From positions 1 through 38,837 of the forward strand of contig CABZXY010000007.1 in the NCBI GenBank assembly GCA_902529795.1: 38,837 nucleotides of DNA, given 5' to 3'. The translations under genes were made by a program, and so were the position numbers. Under the pieces are notes generated by a model, which was not told the origin of the DNA, did no database searches, and saw only the letters and a list, made by a program, of their open reading frames with translations. How positions within the stretch are numbered: the stretch's first letter is position 1; each line of letters opens with the position of its first letter. Positions 18,214 through 27,882 of the stretch are shown one piece after another. Source of the DNA: an uncultured Alphaproteobacteria bacterium (lineage in GTDB: Bacteria > Pseudomonadota > Alphaproteobacteria > HIMB59).

Positions 18214-19650
18214 TTAAACCCAACCGGTAATCGTTTTTACCTCAAGGTATTCATCCAGTCCCCATTTGCCACCTTCCCTACCATTGCCCGATTGTCTGTA
18301 ACCTCCAAATGGTGTCCCAGAGTCCATAGAGTGACCATTGATATAGACAACACCGGAACGAAGCCTTTTGGCTACTCTTCGAGCTTTTTCCATATCAGAT
18401 GTTTGAATGTAATTACCAAGACCGTATTCAGTATCATTAACAATGTTAATTGCCTCTTCTTCACTATCAAAAGGAATTATAGATAGGACAGGTCCAAAAA
18501 TTTCTGATTTGGCAATTTCCATATCGTTGGTAACATTTGTAAAGATGGTGGGTTGAATGTAATAACCCTTACTTAAATCTTGAGGCCGATCCGAACCTCC
18601 ACAAGCAAGATTAGCTCCTTCTTTTTTTCCTAATTCAATCAAATTGATAATTTTATCATACTGAACTTTAGATACGACAGGACCAATATGATCACCATTT
18701 TTTTCAGGAGAGTCCACTTTCATGTTAGAAACTTCATTTACTGCTTCTTCAACAGAACGATCATAAATTGATCTTTCCACAAGCATACGTGTTGGAGCAT
18801 CACAAGACTGTCCAGAATTACTCATGACGTTGCGTATTCCCTCTCGAACAGCATTTAAAGGAGCATCAGCGAATACGATATTTCCACCTTTACCTCCTAA
18901 TTCAAGACAAACTCGTTTGATAGTGTGAGAAGCATTTTGTAAAATTAATCTTCCAGCACGAGTAGATCCCGTAAAAGAAACTAAATCGATATCAGGATGT
19001 CCGGACATAAAGGTCCCAACGCCAGCCCCATCTCCATTAATAAGATTAAAGACACCTGCTGGAAAACCAGCCTCATCCATCATGTCAGCAAATAATATTC
19101 CAGATAATGGTGCAATCTCTGATGGTTTTAAAATCATCGTACAACCTGTTGCTAAAGCAGGAATGACTTTGAGTACTATTTGATTAATAGGCCAATTCCA
19201 AGGAGTAATTAAACCACAAACACCAATAGGCTCATGAGTAATATAATTATTAGATTTTTCATTAAACTTATTTTCAAAATCAAAATTTTTTAATTGTTCA
19301 ATAAAATCATTTAAATGATCAAGACCGGATTGCGTTTGTACATCCGATGAAAAATCTTTTGGACAACCCATCTCCGTTGTTATTGCAACAGTCATTTCAT
19401 CAAATCTTTTTTTATAAATTTCTCTAAGTTTATTCAACAACGCTAATCTTTCCTCAACACTAGAAACTGACCATGTATCAAAAGTGTTTTTGGCCGCTTT
19501 TACCGCATTATTTAAATCTTCTTCATTGCCAATAGCTATTTTGGTAATAATTTCCTCATTAGCTGGGTTAATAACATCCAATAACTGAGTAGAATGAGGG
19601 TTTACCCATTGACCATTAATATAGAATTTTTGATTATTTTGATTGTTCAT
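18214..19650 (-). CDS. NAD(P)-dependent aldehyde dehydrogenase
   Basis: LITPWNWPINQ, VSFTGSTRAGRLI, LELGGKGGNIVFADA, NSGQSCDAPTRMLV, EIFGPVLSII. Confidence 0.92.
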   Translation of the reverse strand: MNNQNNQKFYINGQWVNPHSTQLLDVINPANEEIITKIAIGNEEDLNNAVKAAKNTFDTWSVSSVEERLALLNKLREIYKKRFDEMTVAITTEMGCPKDFSSDVQTQSGLDHLNDFIEQLKNFDFENKFNEKSNNYITHEPIGVCGLITPWNWPINQIVLKVIPALATGCTMILKPSEIAPLSGILFADMMDEAGFPAGVFNLINGDGAGVGTFMSGHPDIDLVSFTGSTRAGRLILQNASHTIKRVCLELGGKGGNIVFADAPLNAVREGIRNVMSNSGQSCDAPTRMLVERSIYDRSVEEAVNEVSNMKVDSPEKNGDHIGPVVSKVQYDKIINLIELGKKEGANLACGGSDRPQDLSKGYYIQPTIFTNVTNDMEIAKSEIFGPVLSIIPFDSEEEAINIVNDTEYGLGNYIQTSDMEKARRVAKRLRSGVVYINGHSMDSGTPFGGYRQSGNGREGGKWGLDEYLEVKTITGWV

Positions 19651-19718
19651 AGGGTTATTTTATAAAGATCTCTTTTTTCATATTTTAAGTAAAATAATAC
19701 AATTAGGAGATTATAGAT

Positions 19719-19931
19719 ATGAGAAAATTTATTATTGATATGACTATGTCATATGATTTTAAGGTTACTATTGAAGCTGAGTCAGAGGAAGAAGCAAAAG
19801 CAAAATTCACCTCTACCCCACTCGAAAAACTTGGTGATTATCAGTTCAAATCTTTTTATAAAACTTTTCGAAACATTCAATTAGATGAATTCGATCCTCG
19901 ATTTTATAAAGATGACGGCAAAGTAAAATAA
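19719..19931 (+). CDS. hypothetical protein, 70 aa
   Basis: Compact ORF with ATG; TIEAESEEEAKAKF pattern; 10 bp upstream of the next gene. Confidence 0.6.
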   Translation: MRKFIIDMTMSYDFKVTIEAESEEEAKAKFTSTPLEKLGDYQFKSFYKTFRNIQLDEFDPRFYKDDGKVK

Positions 19932-19940
19932 TTACTTATA

Positions 19941-20657
19941 TTGGATAGCAATATCATCAATCATGAAGAGAGCTATTTATTAAATAAACTTCATGATTAT
20001 CCTGTAACAAAAGGTGAAGGAAAATTTGATAATGATGGTAATCCATTACACTGGCCTGGATGCACCATCATTTGCCCCATTCAACAAAGCTCTTTAGTTT
20101 CAGGTTTATTATCCGAAGTACAGGAAAATTTTAAAGAGATAGCACCGAAGAAAAAATATACTTTTTTACCTCAATCAAGTTTTCATATGACTTTATTTGA
20201 TTGTTGTAATGTCAGTACATTTAAAACTTCTTTTTGGCCAAAAAATATACAAGAAACAGAAAATTATTTAGAAGTTGCAAATATTTTATCTGATCGTTTA
20301 AAAAACTATCAATTTCCCAATCCTTTAACTGTAAAGCTAAATAAATTCTTTGGAGGTTTTAGTACTTTGTTAACTCCCTACTCAGCAAAAGATGAGGAAA
20401 CTTTAAGAAGTTGTCGTGATGATTTAAGTAATTTATTAGGAATAAAATTTGAAAATCACTTGAGATATACTTTTCATATTACATTAGCTTATTTGCTGGA
20501 GCCCCTAACATTAGAAGAAGTAAGTAGATTGATAGATTTAGAAAAAAAAATGAATAAAAAATTTAAAAATGAAATTCCATTAATCTATCTATCTAAACCA
20601 GAAATATGCGTTTTTAAAAATATGCATAAATTTATTAACGTAAATAAATTAACATAA
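19941..20657 (+). CDS. DUF1868 / 2'-5' RNA ligase-superfamily-like protein
   Basis: WPGCTIICPI, FLPQSSFHMTLFDC (HxT) and LRYTFHITLAYLL (second HxT) motifs; TTG start. Confidence 0.75.
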   Translation: MDSNIINHEESYLLNKLHDYPVTKGEGKFDNDGNPLHWPGCTIICPIQQSSLVSGLLSEVQENFKEIAPKKKYTFLPQSSFHMTLFDCCNVSTFKTSFWPKNIQETENYLEVANILSDRLKNYQFPNPLTVKLNKFFGGFSTLLTPYSAKDEETLRSCRDDLSNLLGIKFENHLRYTFHITLAYLLEPLTLEEVSRLIDLEKKMNKKFKNEIPLIYLSKPEICVFKNMHKFINVNKLT

Positions 20658-20774
20658 TAGTTTCTACTACATTCATATTGGTTAAAACAAAATATTTCAG
20701 ATAAATAGACAGAAATAGTATTAAATAAAAAACTTTATAAAATTATTAAAATATAAGATATTTTTAACACTAAA

Positions 20775-21428
20775 ATGGATGAAAATAATACGATTGGGCG
20801 TTCTGTATTAAATCAAATTAAAAAAGATATTATAAGCGGATCACTTAAACCCTCTAGCAAACTTAAATTAGATAATTTAAAAAGTCATTATTCAGTTAGT
20901 ACATCAACAATCAGAGAAACATTAAACAGATTAGTAAGCGAGGGTTTTGTTAAAGCAGAAGAGCAAAGAGGATTTTTTGTATGCCCATTTTCTGAAACTG
21001 ATTTAATAGAGATTGTAAAAATAAGAAATCTGATTGAAAGTTATGGCATAGAACAATCTATTCAAAAATCTAATATTGAATGGGAAAGTAAAGTTGTATC
21101 GGCTTATCATAGATTAAATTTAGAAGAGAAAAATAATTTAAAAAATGAGTCAATTTTTAATGAATGGAAAAAATATGATTTTGAATTTCATGAGATTTTA
21201 GTTTCTAATTGTGACTCGGCCAATCTAATGTCCATACATTCAAACTTATTAGATAGACATAGAAGATACCAAACAATTCTTCATCAAACTAGAGGTCAAA
21301 AATCTATATTAGAGCATGAAGAAATCTTTAATGCTGTATTGAATAAGGACATAAAAAAAACCATTAAAATTCTTCAAATACACCTAGATCAAGGCTTAGA
21401 AAAAGCTCTCACTCTGTTTAAAAAATAA
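20775..21428 (+). CDS. GntR family transcriptional regulator (FCD-type C-terminal domain)
   Basis: N-terminal wHTH IGRSVLNQIKKDIISGSLKPSSKLKLDNLKSHYSVSTSTIRETLNRLVSEGFV; helical FCD-like C-terminus. Confidence 0.88.
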   Translation: MDENNTIGRSVLNQIKKDIISGSLKPSSKLKLDNLKSHYSVSTSTIRETLNRLVSEGFVKAEEQRGFFVCPFSETDLIEIVKIRNLIESYGIEQSIQKSNIEWESKVVSAYHRLNLEEKNNLKNESIFNEWKKYDFEFHEILVSNCDSANLMSIHSNLLDRHRRYQTILHQTRGQKSILEHEEIFNAVLNKDIKKTIKILQIHLDQGLEKALTLFKK

Positions 21429-21430
21429 AA

Positions 21431-23128
21431 TCAAGATATTGACTCTATTTTTGGCATTAAGTTAATTAATTGTTTTGTGTAAGAATGCTGAGGTTGATTG
21501 AACAAACTCTCAGAGTCATTAATTTCACAAACATTACCATCTTTTAAAACAACAATACGATTACACATTTGTCGTATTACTGGTAAATCATGTGAGATAA
21601 AAAGCATGGTTAAGTGTAATTCATCTTGAATATCTTTTAATAAATTGAGAATTTGAGCTTGAATACTAACATCCAATGCTGAAGTAGGTTCATCACAAAT
21701 TAATAGCCTAGGTCTCGTAGCCAGAGCTCGGGCTATTGATATTCTTTGTCTTTGACCGCCAGAGAACTCATGGGGATATCGATCTAAAGACTGTCGGGAC
21801 ATGCCAGCGATATCAATTAAATTATGGATATTTGACTGTAAATCTTGCTGAGTGAGGTCTTTTTGGTAAAATTTTAGAGGTTCAGCTATGATATCTCTCA
21901 CTTTAAATCTTGGATTGAGGGAAGAATAAGGATCTTGGAAAATCATTTGAATTTGACCCCTGCTATATTGAGACTGATATATATTTCGATCGTTATAGAG
22001 TTGATCATTGTAATAATATATTAATCCAGATGATGGTTTTATTAGGCCTGTAATAATTTTAGCTATTGTAGATTTTCCTGAACCCGACTCCCCTACTAGT
22101 CCAAGAGTTTCACCCTCAAACACATCAAAAGTAACATCATTTAAAGCCTTCACCATATCTTTGGTATCTTGTTTTTTTAGTAAAGATCCATCATCAAAAA
22201 CTTTAGAAACATTTTGAAAATTTAAAATTTTTTTATTACTAGTTTCTCTTAAACCCCAAGTTTTTATAATATTTTTTGTCAGGCTAGCTGAATTTGATGT
22301 GATTTCTTTTCCTTCAGGGCTTAGTAGAGTAAAACGATCAATCTTTTTATTTGTAGGAGGAACTGAAATGATTAGACTTTTTCCTTCTGATGATTGCGGA
22401 TTGATTAAAACATCCTTAGTTAAACCTTGTTCAACAATAATTCCATATCTCATAATTGCAACTTTATTGGTTATCTCAGCGATTACACCCATATCATGAG
22501 TAATAATAATTACAGCAAGATTTCTTTTTATAGTTAATTCTTTAATAAGTTTTAATATTTGAGCTTGAATACTGACATCTAAAGCTGTAGTTGGCTCATC
22601 GGCAATTAATAAATCTGGTTCACAGCATATCGATAAAGCAATCACCACTCTTTGTCTCATTCCTCCACTGAATTGGTGTGGATAATCATTAATACGTTTT
22701 TCTGCATCATAAATACCTACTTCTTTTAATAATTGGATTGCTCTTTGAGTTGCATCATGATCGCTTAACTTTAAGTGAGCTTGGATAGTCTCAACTAATT
22801 GCTCTTTAATTGTAAATAAAGGATTGAGAGAAGTTTGGGGATCTTGAAATATAAAACCAATCTTTTTTCCTCTAATTGTTTGGATTAATTTCTCATTATT
22901 ACAAAGTTCAGCATCTTCTAATTGAATAGAGCCTTGAGTAATTTCACCTGGAGGGTCGATTTGATTAATTATGGCATTAGCAATTGTGGATTTACCAGAA
23001 CCCGACTCCCCAACAACACCTAAAATTTCTCCTTTTTCCAAGGTAAAACTGACATTTTGACTAGCTATAATTGTCTCTTTTCTCGTTTTATAGGAAATAT
23101 CTAAATTTTGTATTTTAAGAAAACTCAT
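21431..23128 (-). CDS. dipeptide/oligopeptide-type ABC transporter, fused double ATPase
   Basis: Two Walker A motifs (GESGSGKSTIANAI, GESGSGKSTIAKII) and two signature motifs (FSGGMRQRVVIALS, FSGGQRQRISIARALA). Confidence 0.92.
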   Translation of the reverse strand: MSFLKIQNLDISYKTRKETIIASQNVSFTLEKGEILGVVGESGSGKSTIANAIINQIDPPGEITQGSIQLEDAELCNNEKLIQTIRGKKIGFIFQDPQTSLNPLFTIKEQLVETIQAHLKLSDHDATQRAIQLLKEVGIYDAEKRINDYPHQFSGGMRQRVVIALSICCEPDLLIADEPTTALDVSIQAQILKLIKELTIKRNLAVIIITHDMGVIAEITNKVAIMRYGIIVEQGLTKDVLINPQSSEGKSLIISVPPTNKKIDRFTLLSPEGKEITSNSASLTKNIIKTWGLRETSNKKILNFQNVSKVFDDGSLLKKQDTKDMVKALNDVTFDVFEGETLGLVGESGSGKSTIAKIITGLIKPSSGLIYYYNDQLYNDRNIYQSQYSRGQIQMIFQDPYSSLNPRFKVRDIIAEPLKFYQKDLTQQDLQSNIHNLIDIAGMSRQSLDRYPHEFSGGQRQRISIARALATRPRLLICDEPTSALDVSIQAQILNLLKDIQDELHLTMLFISHDLPVIRQMCNRIVVLKDGNVCEINDSESLFNQPQHSYTKQLINLMPKIESIS

Positions 23129-24042
23129 CGTTTTTTTAATTTTGGATTTAATGCGTCACGCATCCAATCTCCTAACAAGTTGATAGAAAGGGCTAAAACA
23201 ACAAGAAAGATTGCTGGAAAAAATGTAATCCACCATTCTCCTGAAAATAAGAAGTTATTACCAAATCGAATTAGAGTTCCAAGGGAAGGTGTCGTTGGAG
23301 GAACTCCCACTCCTAAAAAGCTCAAGGTAGACTCAGCTATAATTGCAAGAGCTAAACCTATCGTTGCGATGACTAACACAGGACGTAAAATGTTTGGCAA
23401 AATATGCTTAAACATAATGTAGATACCTGATAAACCAATAATTTTTGAGGCTGCAACATACTCCTTATTTTTTTCAACCAAAGTTGAAGCTCTAGTTACG
23501 CGAGCAAATTGTGGCCACTCAGAAATACCAATGGCAAATATTAAAACATAAATAGCCATTTCATCATGCATTGATTTTGAAATAATTGCTCTAGCTATTC
23601 CATCTACTAATAAAGCCATTAATATACTTGGAATTGTTAATTGAACATCAGTTAATCTCATAACAATAATCTCATATTTACCTCCAAGATATCCTGAAGT
23701 TACTCCTAAAAAAACACCTAGCACCATAGCAAAAATAATAGAAGCAAAACCAACGATTAAAGAAATTCTAGAACCATAAATAATAGTAGACAGCATATCT
23801 CGTCCTTGTTGGTCCGTTCCTAAGATAAATCTTATATCTCCTCCTTCTGACCAAACAGGAGGGATAAATGCATCCATCAAGGAAATATTTATAGGATCAA
23901 ATGGATTGTAAGGTGATACCAATTCTGCAAAAAAAGAACAAAAAGCTATTAATAAAAATATCACAAATGAAACAATGGCAACTTTAGAATTAAAAAAACT
24001 ATATCCAATATCTGTATCGTAAAGTTTTTGATAAATTTTCAT
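23125..24042 (-). CDS. dipeptide-type ABC permease, DppC-like
   Basis: FILGTDQQGRDMLSTIIYGSRISLIVGFAS; ARVTRASTLVEKNKEYVAASKIIGLS EAA loop. Confidence 0.9.
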   Translation of the reverse strand: MKIYQKLYDTDIGYSFFNSKVAIVSFVIFLLIAFCSFFAELVSPYNPFDPINISLMDAFIPPVWSEGGDIRFILGTDQQGRDMLSTIIYGSRISLIVGFASIIFAMVLGVFLGVTSGYLGGKYEIIVMRLTDVQLTIPSILMALLVDGIARAIISKSMHDEMAIYVLIFAIGISEWPQFARVTRASTLVEKNKEYVAASKIIGLSGIYIMFKHILPNILRPVLVIATIGLALAIIAESTLSFLGVGVPPTTPSLGTLIRFGNNFLFSGEWWITFFPAIFLVVLALSINLLGDWMRDALNPKLKKR

Positions 24043-24045
24043 GAT

Positions 24046-25023
24046 CTATTCTTTTTCCTCTTTTAGACGTATGCGAGGATCGATAAAATAATAAGTTATA
24101 TCAACGATGAAATTGATCATCACAAAGATGAAGGCAACCATAATCATGTAAGCGGACATGATTGGAATATCCACAAAATAAACTGCATTAATAAATAAAG
24201 AACCCATACCAGGCCATTGAAATACAGTTTCTGTAATAATAGAAAAAGCTATAAGTGTTCCAATGTTGATACCTGTAATTGTGATAACAGGAATTAATCC
24301 ATTTTTAAGAGCATAGCGGTAATTAATAATTTTCTCAGAAATTCCTCTGGCTTTTGCAAATTTAATGTAATCAGTTTGTAAAATTTCCATCATTTCGGCA
24401 CGAACAAGCCTAATAACATACGTCATTTGAAAAAGGCTTAATGTAACTGATGGAAGAATTAACGCTTTTAATCCAGAAATTGTAAGAAAACCCGTAGTCC
24501 AAAATCCTAAATCAATAACTTGGCCCCTACCAAAGGAGGGTAATACACCTAAGATTACTGAAAATAAATAAATTAACATTATACCTATAATAAATGTTGG
24601 AAGAGAGACACCAGCCAATGAAACAACTAAAATTATTTTTGATAAAAAACTATCTCTATGAATACCTGTATAAACTCCTAATAATACACCTACTGAAATA
24701 GCCAAGAGAGCAGATACAAAAACTAATTCCAATGTTGCTGGCATTCGCTCAGAAATTAAATCTGACACAGGTCTTTTAAGTTGATAAGAAATTCCAAAAT
24801 TTCCTTGAACAATATTTTCTACAAAATTATAAAATTGAACATATATAGGATCATTAATTCCTAATTTATCTCTGATTTCTTCACGTCTTTCATCAGATGC
24901 TTCTTGTCCAACCATATTATTAACTGGATCTCCAACAAAATTGAACAAAGAAAAAGAAACAAAAGCTACAATCAACATAACCAAAGAAGCTTGAAATAAT
25001 CTTTTGAGGAAGTAATTGAGCAT
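24046..25023 (-). CDS. dipeptide-type ABC permease, DppB-like
   Basis: MLNYFLKRLFQASLVMLIVAFVSFSLF; YVIRLVRAEMMEILQTDYIKFAKARGISE EAA loop. Confidence 0.9.
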   Translation of the reverse strand: MLNYFLKRLFQASLVMLIVAFVSFSLFNFVGDPVNNMVGQEASDERREEIRDKLGINDPIYVQFYNFVENIVQGNFGISYQLKRPVSDLISERMPATLELVFVSALLAISVGVLLGVYTGIHRDSFLSKIILVVSLAGVSLPTFIIGIMLIYLFSVILGVLPSFGRGQVIDLGFWTTGFLTISGLKALILPSVTLSLFQMTYVIRLVRAEMMEILQTDYIKFAKARGISEKIINYRYALKNGLIPVITITGINIGTLIAFSIITETVFQWPGMGSLFINAVYFVDIPIMSAYMIMVAFIFVMINFIVDITYYFIDPRIRLKEEKE

Positions 25024-25029
25024 GATAAT

Positions 25030-25057
25030 TCTCTGGCCAGCGATTACTGGCCAGAGA
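25030..25057 (-). promoter_or_regulatory. GC-rich hairpin without U-tract between peptide SBP and DppB-like gene
   Basis: Perfect 11-bp stem TCTCTGGCCAG-cgatta-CTGGCCAGAGA; no T run after it on the transcribed strand, so mRNA 3' stabiliser/REP-like rather than terminator. Confidence 0.7.
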
Positions 25058-25069
25058 TAAATTAAGATA

Positions 25070-26644
25070 TTAGTTTACGTTAGCAAAATAAAAGAGTGGT
25101 TCGTTGTTAATTCTTGCATGAATATCAACATTACTCTTTGATGCTTGGTTCACTACTTGATGGTGTAAAGGAAGATAAGGAATGTTATCTTGGATAATAT
25201 CCCAACCCTCAGCGATTAATTGATTTCTTGTATCAATATTAGTCTCTACACCAATAGCAGCTGTAATTTCATCTAATCGATCATTTTTGAAGTTGATCTT
25301 ATTCCAGCTACCTGAGCTCTCTAATAAGAAAGAGAATACATAGTGACTATCATAGGTAGGGACACCCCAACCTAGCATATACATATCACTAGGATTTCCG
25401 TCAGCATCACCTTCTTTTACTTCCTTGAAGTGAATGCTTTTAGTTTTAGCATCTAAACTAACATCAATTCCAATTTTAGCTAACATACCAATAGCCGCTA
25501 CACAAATAGCTTCATCATTAATGTATCTATCGTTTGGACAATCAAGAGTAACCTCAAATCCATCTGGATATCCTGCATCAGCTAACAATTGTTTAGCAGC
25601 ATTAGGGTCATACGGAAGACGTGCATCATGTGCTTTTGTATAACCATTTACACCTGGTGCTGTAATGATACCCGCTGGAAAGCTCTGGCCTCTCATTACT
25701 TTATCTTTTATTGCATCCATATCGAGGGCTTGATACATCGCTTGACGAACTCTCTTGTCTGCGAAAGGATTTTTACCTTTGATGTTAGATGAACTTAGCT
25801 CAGCAGAACCTTGGTCTAGACCAAAAAAGATTGTTCTATTTTGAGCTACTTGACTTATTTGATGATCAGCAGAAGCTGCAATTCGATCTAAGTCTTGAAC
25901 AGGGACAACATTGGTATAATCAATTTCTCCTGATAAAAGAGCTGCAATTCTTGTAGCATCATTTTTGATAGGTAGTAATTCAATCTTATCGATATTAAAT
26001 TGATTTTGATCACCCCACCAATTTTGATTTCTCTCAAACACAGTTCTTACGTCTTGCTCTCTGAAAGTTATAGCAAATGGACCTGTGCCATTAGCAGCGG
26101 AAGCACACTTAGATGTTTCTCCTGCGTCCCAGTTATATGAAAGCTCACAACCCATTTCCTTAGACCAAGACTCTGACATTACAAAAATTTGAACTAATTG
26201 GTTTAATAAAATAGGGTTTGGTCCTTCAGTCTTGATTTGAACGGTTAAATCATCTAGAGCAGTTGCGGAAGTGATGCTCTTAATTAAATCGACCATATCT
26301 GAAGGAGCTGTTTTAGCTCTATTAATACTAAATGCTACATCTGAAGCTGTTAAATCTGAACCATCATGGAACTTAACACCATCACGAAGATTGAATACCC
26401 AAGTCTCAGGATCGACAGCTTCCCATGAAGTAGCTAATTGGGGAACGATATTCATATTAATATCGTGCGTTACGAGTCCTTCATATACTTGTCTAGAAAC
26501 CATATGAGTTGGACCTTCGTTTTGCGCATGTGGATCTAATGTCAATGAGTCACCAGGCATAGACCACTTAATTGTGTTAGCCAATAATGGTGAAGCAAAA
26601 CCTACTAGAAACAATGACAAAACAATAGAAAGTTTGTTTTTCAT
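25070..26644 (-). CDS. dipeptide/oligopeptide-type ABC solute-binding protein
   Basis: Signal peptide; PGDSLTLDPHAQNEGPTHMVSRQVYEGLVTHD; WVFNLRDGVKFHDGSDLTASDV; SBP_bac_5 pattern; SD GGGAGGA upstream. Confidence 0.92.
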   Translation of the reverse strand: MKNKLSIVLSLFLVGFASPLLANTIKWSMPGDSLTLDPHAQNEGPTHMVSRQVYEGLVTHDINMNIVPQLATSWEAVDPETWVFNLRDGVKFHDGSDLTASDVAFSINRAKTAPSDMVDLIKSITSATALDDLTVQIKTEGPNPILLNQLVQIFVMSESWSKEMGCELSYNWDAGETSKCASAANGTGPFAITFREQDVRTVFERNQNWWGDQNQFNIDKIELLPIKNDATRIAALLSGEIDYTNVVPVQDLDRIAASADHQISQVAQNRTIFFGLDQGSAELSSSNIKGKNPFADKRVRQAMYQALDMDAIKDKVMRGQSFPAGIITAPGVNGYTKAHDARLPYDPNAAKQLLADAGYPDGFEVTLDCPNDRYINDEAICVAAIGMLAKIGIDVSLDAKTKSIHFKEVKEGDADGNPSDMYMLGWGVPTYDSHYVFSFLLESSGSWNKINFKNDRLDEITAAIGVETNIDTRNQLIAEGWDIIQDNIPYLPLHHQVVNQASKSNVDIHARINNEPLFYFANVN

Positions 26645-26774
26645 GTTTTTTTTCCTCCCAGAATAAAGACGTAAGAATACATCTTATGAAAGGTATTTTC
26701 AATCAATCTAGGATTAAGAAAAGCTTTGTTCTTTAAAATTATATTAATTAAATTGCTTATGTTAATAAAACCAT

Positions 26775-27875
26775 ATGAACACTCGATTTAATAAAATTTA
26801 TCAGATCCTGGAAAAGAACAATCTTGATGCCATAGCATTAATTCCAGGGTCAAACTTTAAATATTTAACTGGTGGTAGTTTTCCTTTAATGGAAAGACCT
26901 ACAGTACTCATAATCACTAAAGATAAAAATGTAGCTATTCTTCCTAGTCTAGAAGTGGATAGTTTTAATCTATTAAAACATAATGCAGAAGTAATTAGTT
27001 GGCATGATAAAGAGGGATTTAATCAAGCCTTCAAAGAAGCTAGTAAAATTTTGGGCAACATTAAAAATATTGGAGTTGAGGGACAAATAATTAGATTTTT
27101 TGAGACACAAGCCTTTAAAGAAAATTTTAAAGAAATTGAAATTATTAATTTTCATAAAGAGATATCTTCAATTCGAATTAATAAAGAAGAAGATGAAATT
27201 AATATCCTACTAGAAGCAATTAAAATTTCAGAAAAATCATTAGAAAATACATTGAACTACATAAAATTAGGAATGAGTGAATTACAAGTAAAACAATTTT
27301 TGATGCAAGAGCTATATAAAAATGGTGCCGAAGGTTTATCTTTTGATCCGATAGTTCTTACAGGACAAAACTCTGCCATTCCTCACGGACATTCTTCTAA
27401 TCAAAATATGATTAAACAAGGTGATACTCTTTTATTTGACTTTGGAGCTACAGTTAAAGGCTATAAGGCAGATATTACGAGAACTTTTTTTATGATTGAA
27501 ACAGATGAATACCAGAGAAAAGCATATGAAACAGTTAGACAAGCTAATGAAATAGGAATTCAAAAATCAAAGATACCTAATACTATGCATGATGTGGATA
27601 ATGAAACCACAATAATTTTAGAAAAAAGTGATTATAGGGAGTTTATTGTTCATAAAACTGGTCATGGACTTGGCTTAGATGTTCACGAAGATCCATATAT
27701 TGTTAGAGGAAATAAAGCATCGTTAGAGGAAGGAATGGTTATAACTGTCGAACCAGGCTTATATATTCCAGAAAAATTTGGAATAAGAATAGAAGATGAT
27801 GTTCTCATAACTAATGATGAACCAAGAGTTTTAACTAGCTTTCCTAAAGAGCTAAGAATAATTAATAACGAATAA
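26775..27875 (+). CDS. M24 family metallopeptidase (Xaa-Pro peptidase-like)
   Basis: FDFGATVKGYKADITRTF, HKTGHGLGLDVHEDPYI, EEGMVITVEPGLYIPEKFGIRIEDDVLIT. Confidence 0.92.
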   Translation: MNTRFNKIYQILEKNNLDAIALIPGSNFKYLTGGSFPLMERPTVLIITKDKNVAILPSLEVDSFNLLKHNAEVISWHDKEGFNQAFKEASKILGNIKNIGVEGQIIRFFETQAFKENFKEIEIINFHKEISSIRINKEEDEINILLEAIKISEKSLENTLNYIKLGMSELQVKQFLMQELYKNGAEGLSFDPIVLTGQNSAIPHGHSSNQNMIKQGDTLLFDFGATVKGYKADITRTFFMIETDEYQRKAYETVRQANEIGIQKSKIPNTMHDVDNETTIILEKSDYREFIVHKTGHGLGLDVHEDPYIVRGNKASLEEGMVITVEPGLYIPEKFGIRIEDDVLITNDEPRVLTSFPKELRIINNE

Positions 27876-27882
27876 ATTTTTC

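Noticed and set aside
26973-27155. 60-aa minus-strand ORF opposite the M24 peptidase
   Set aside because: Antisense shadow of a strong CDS
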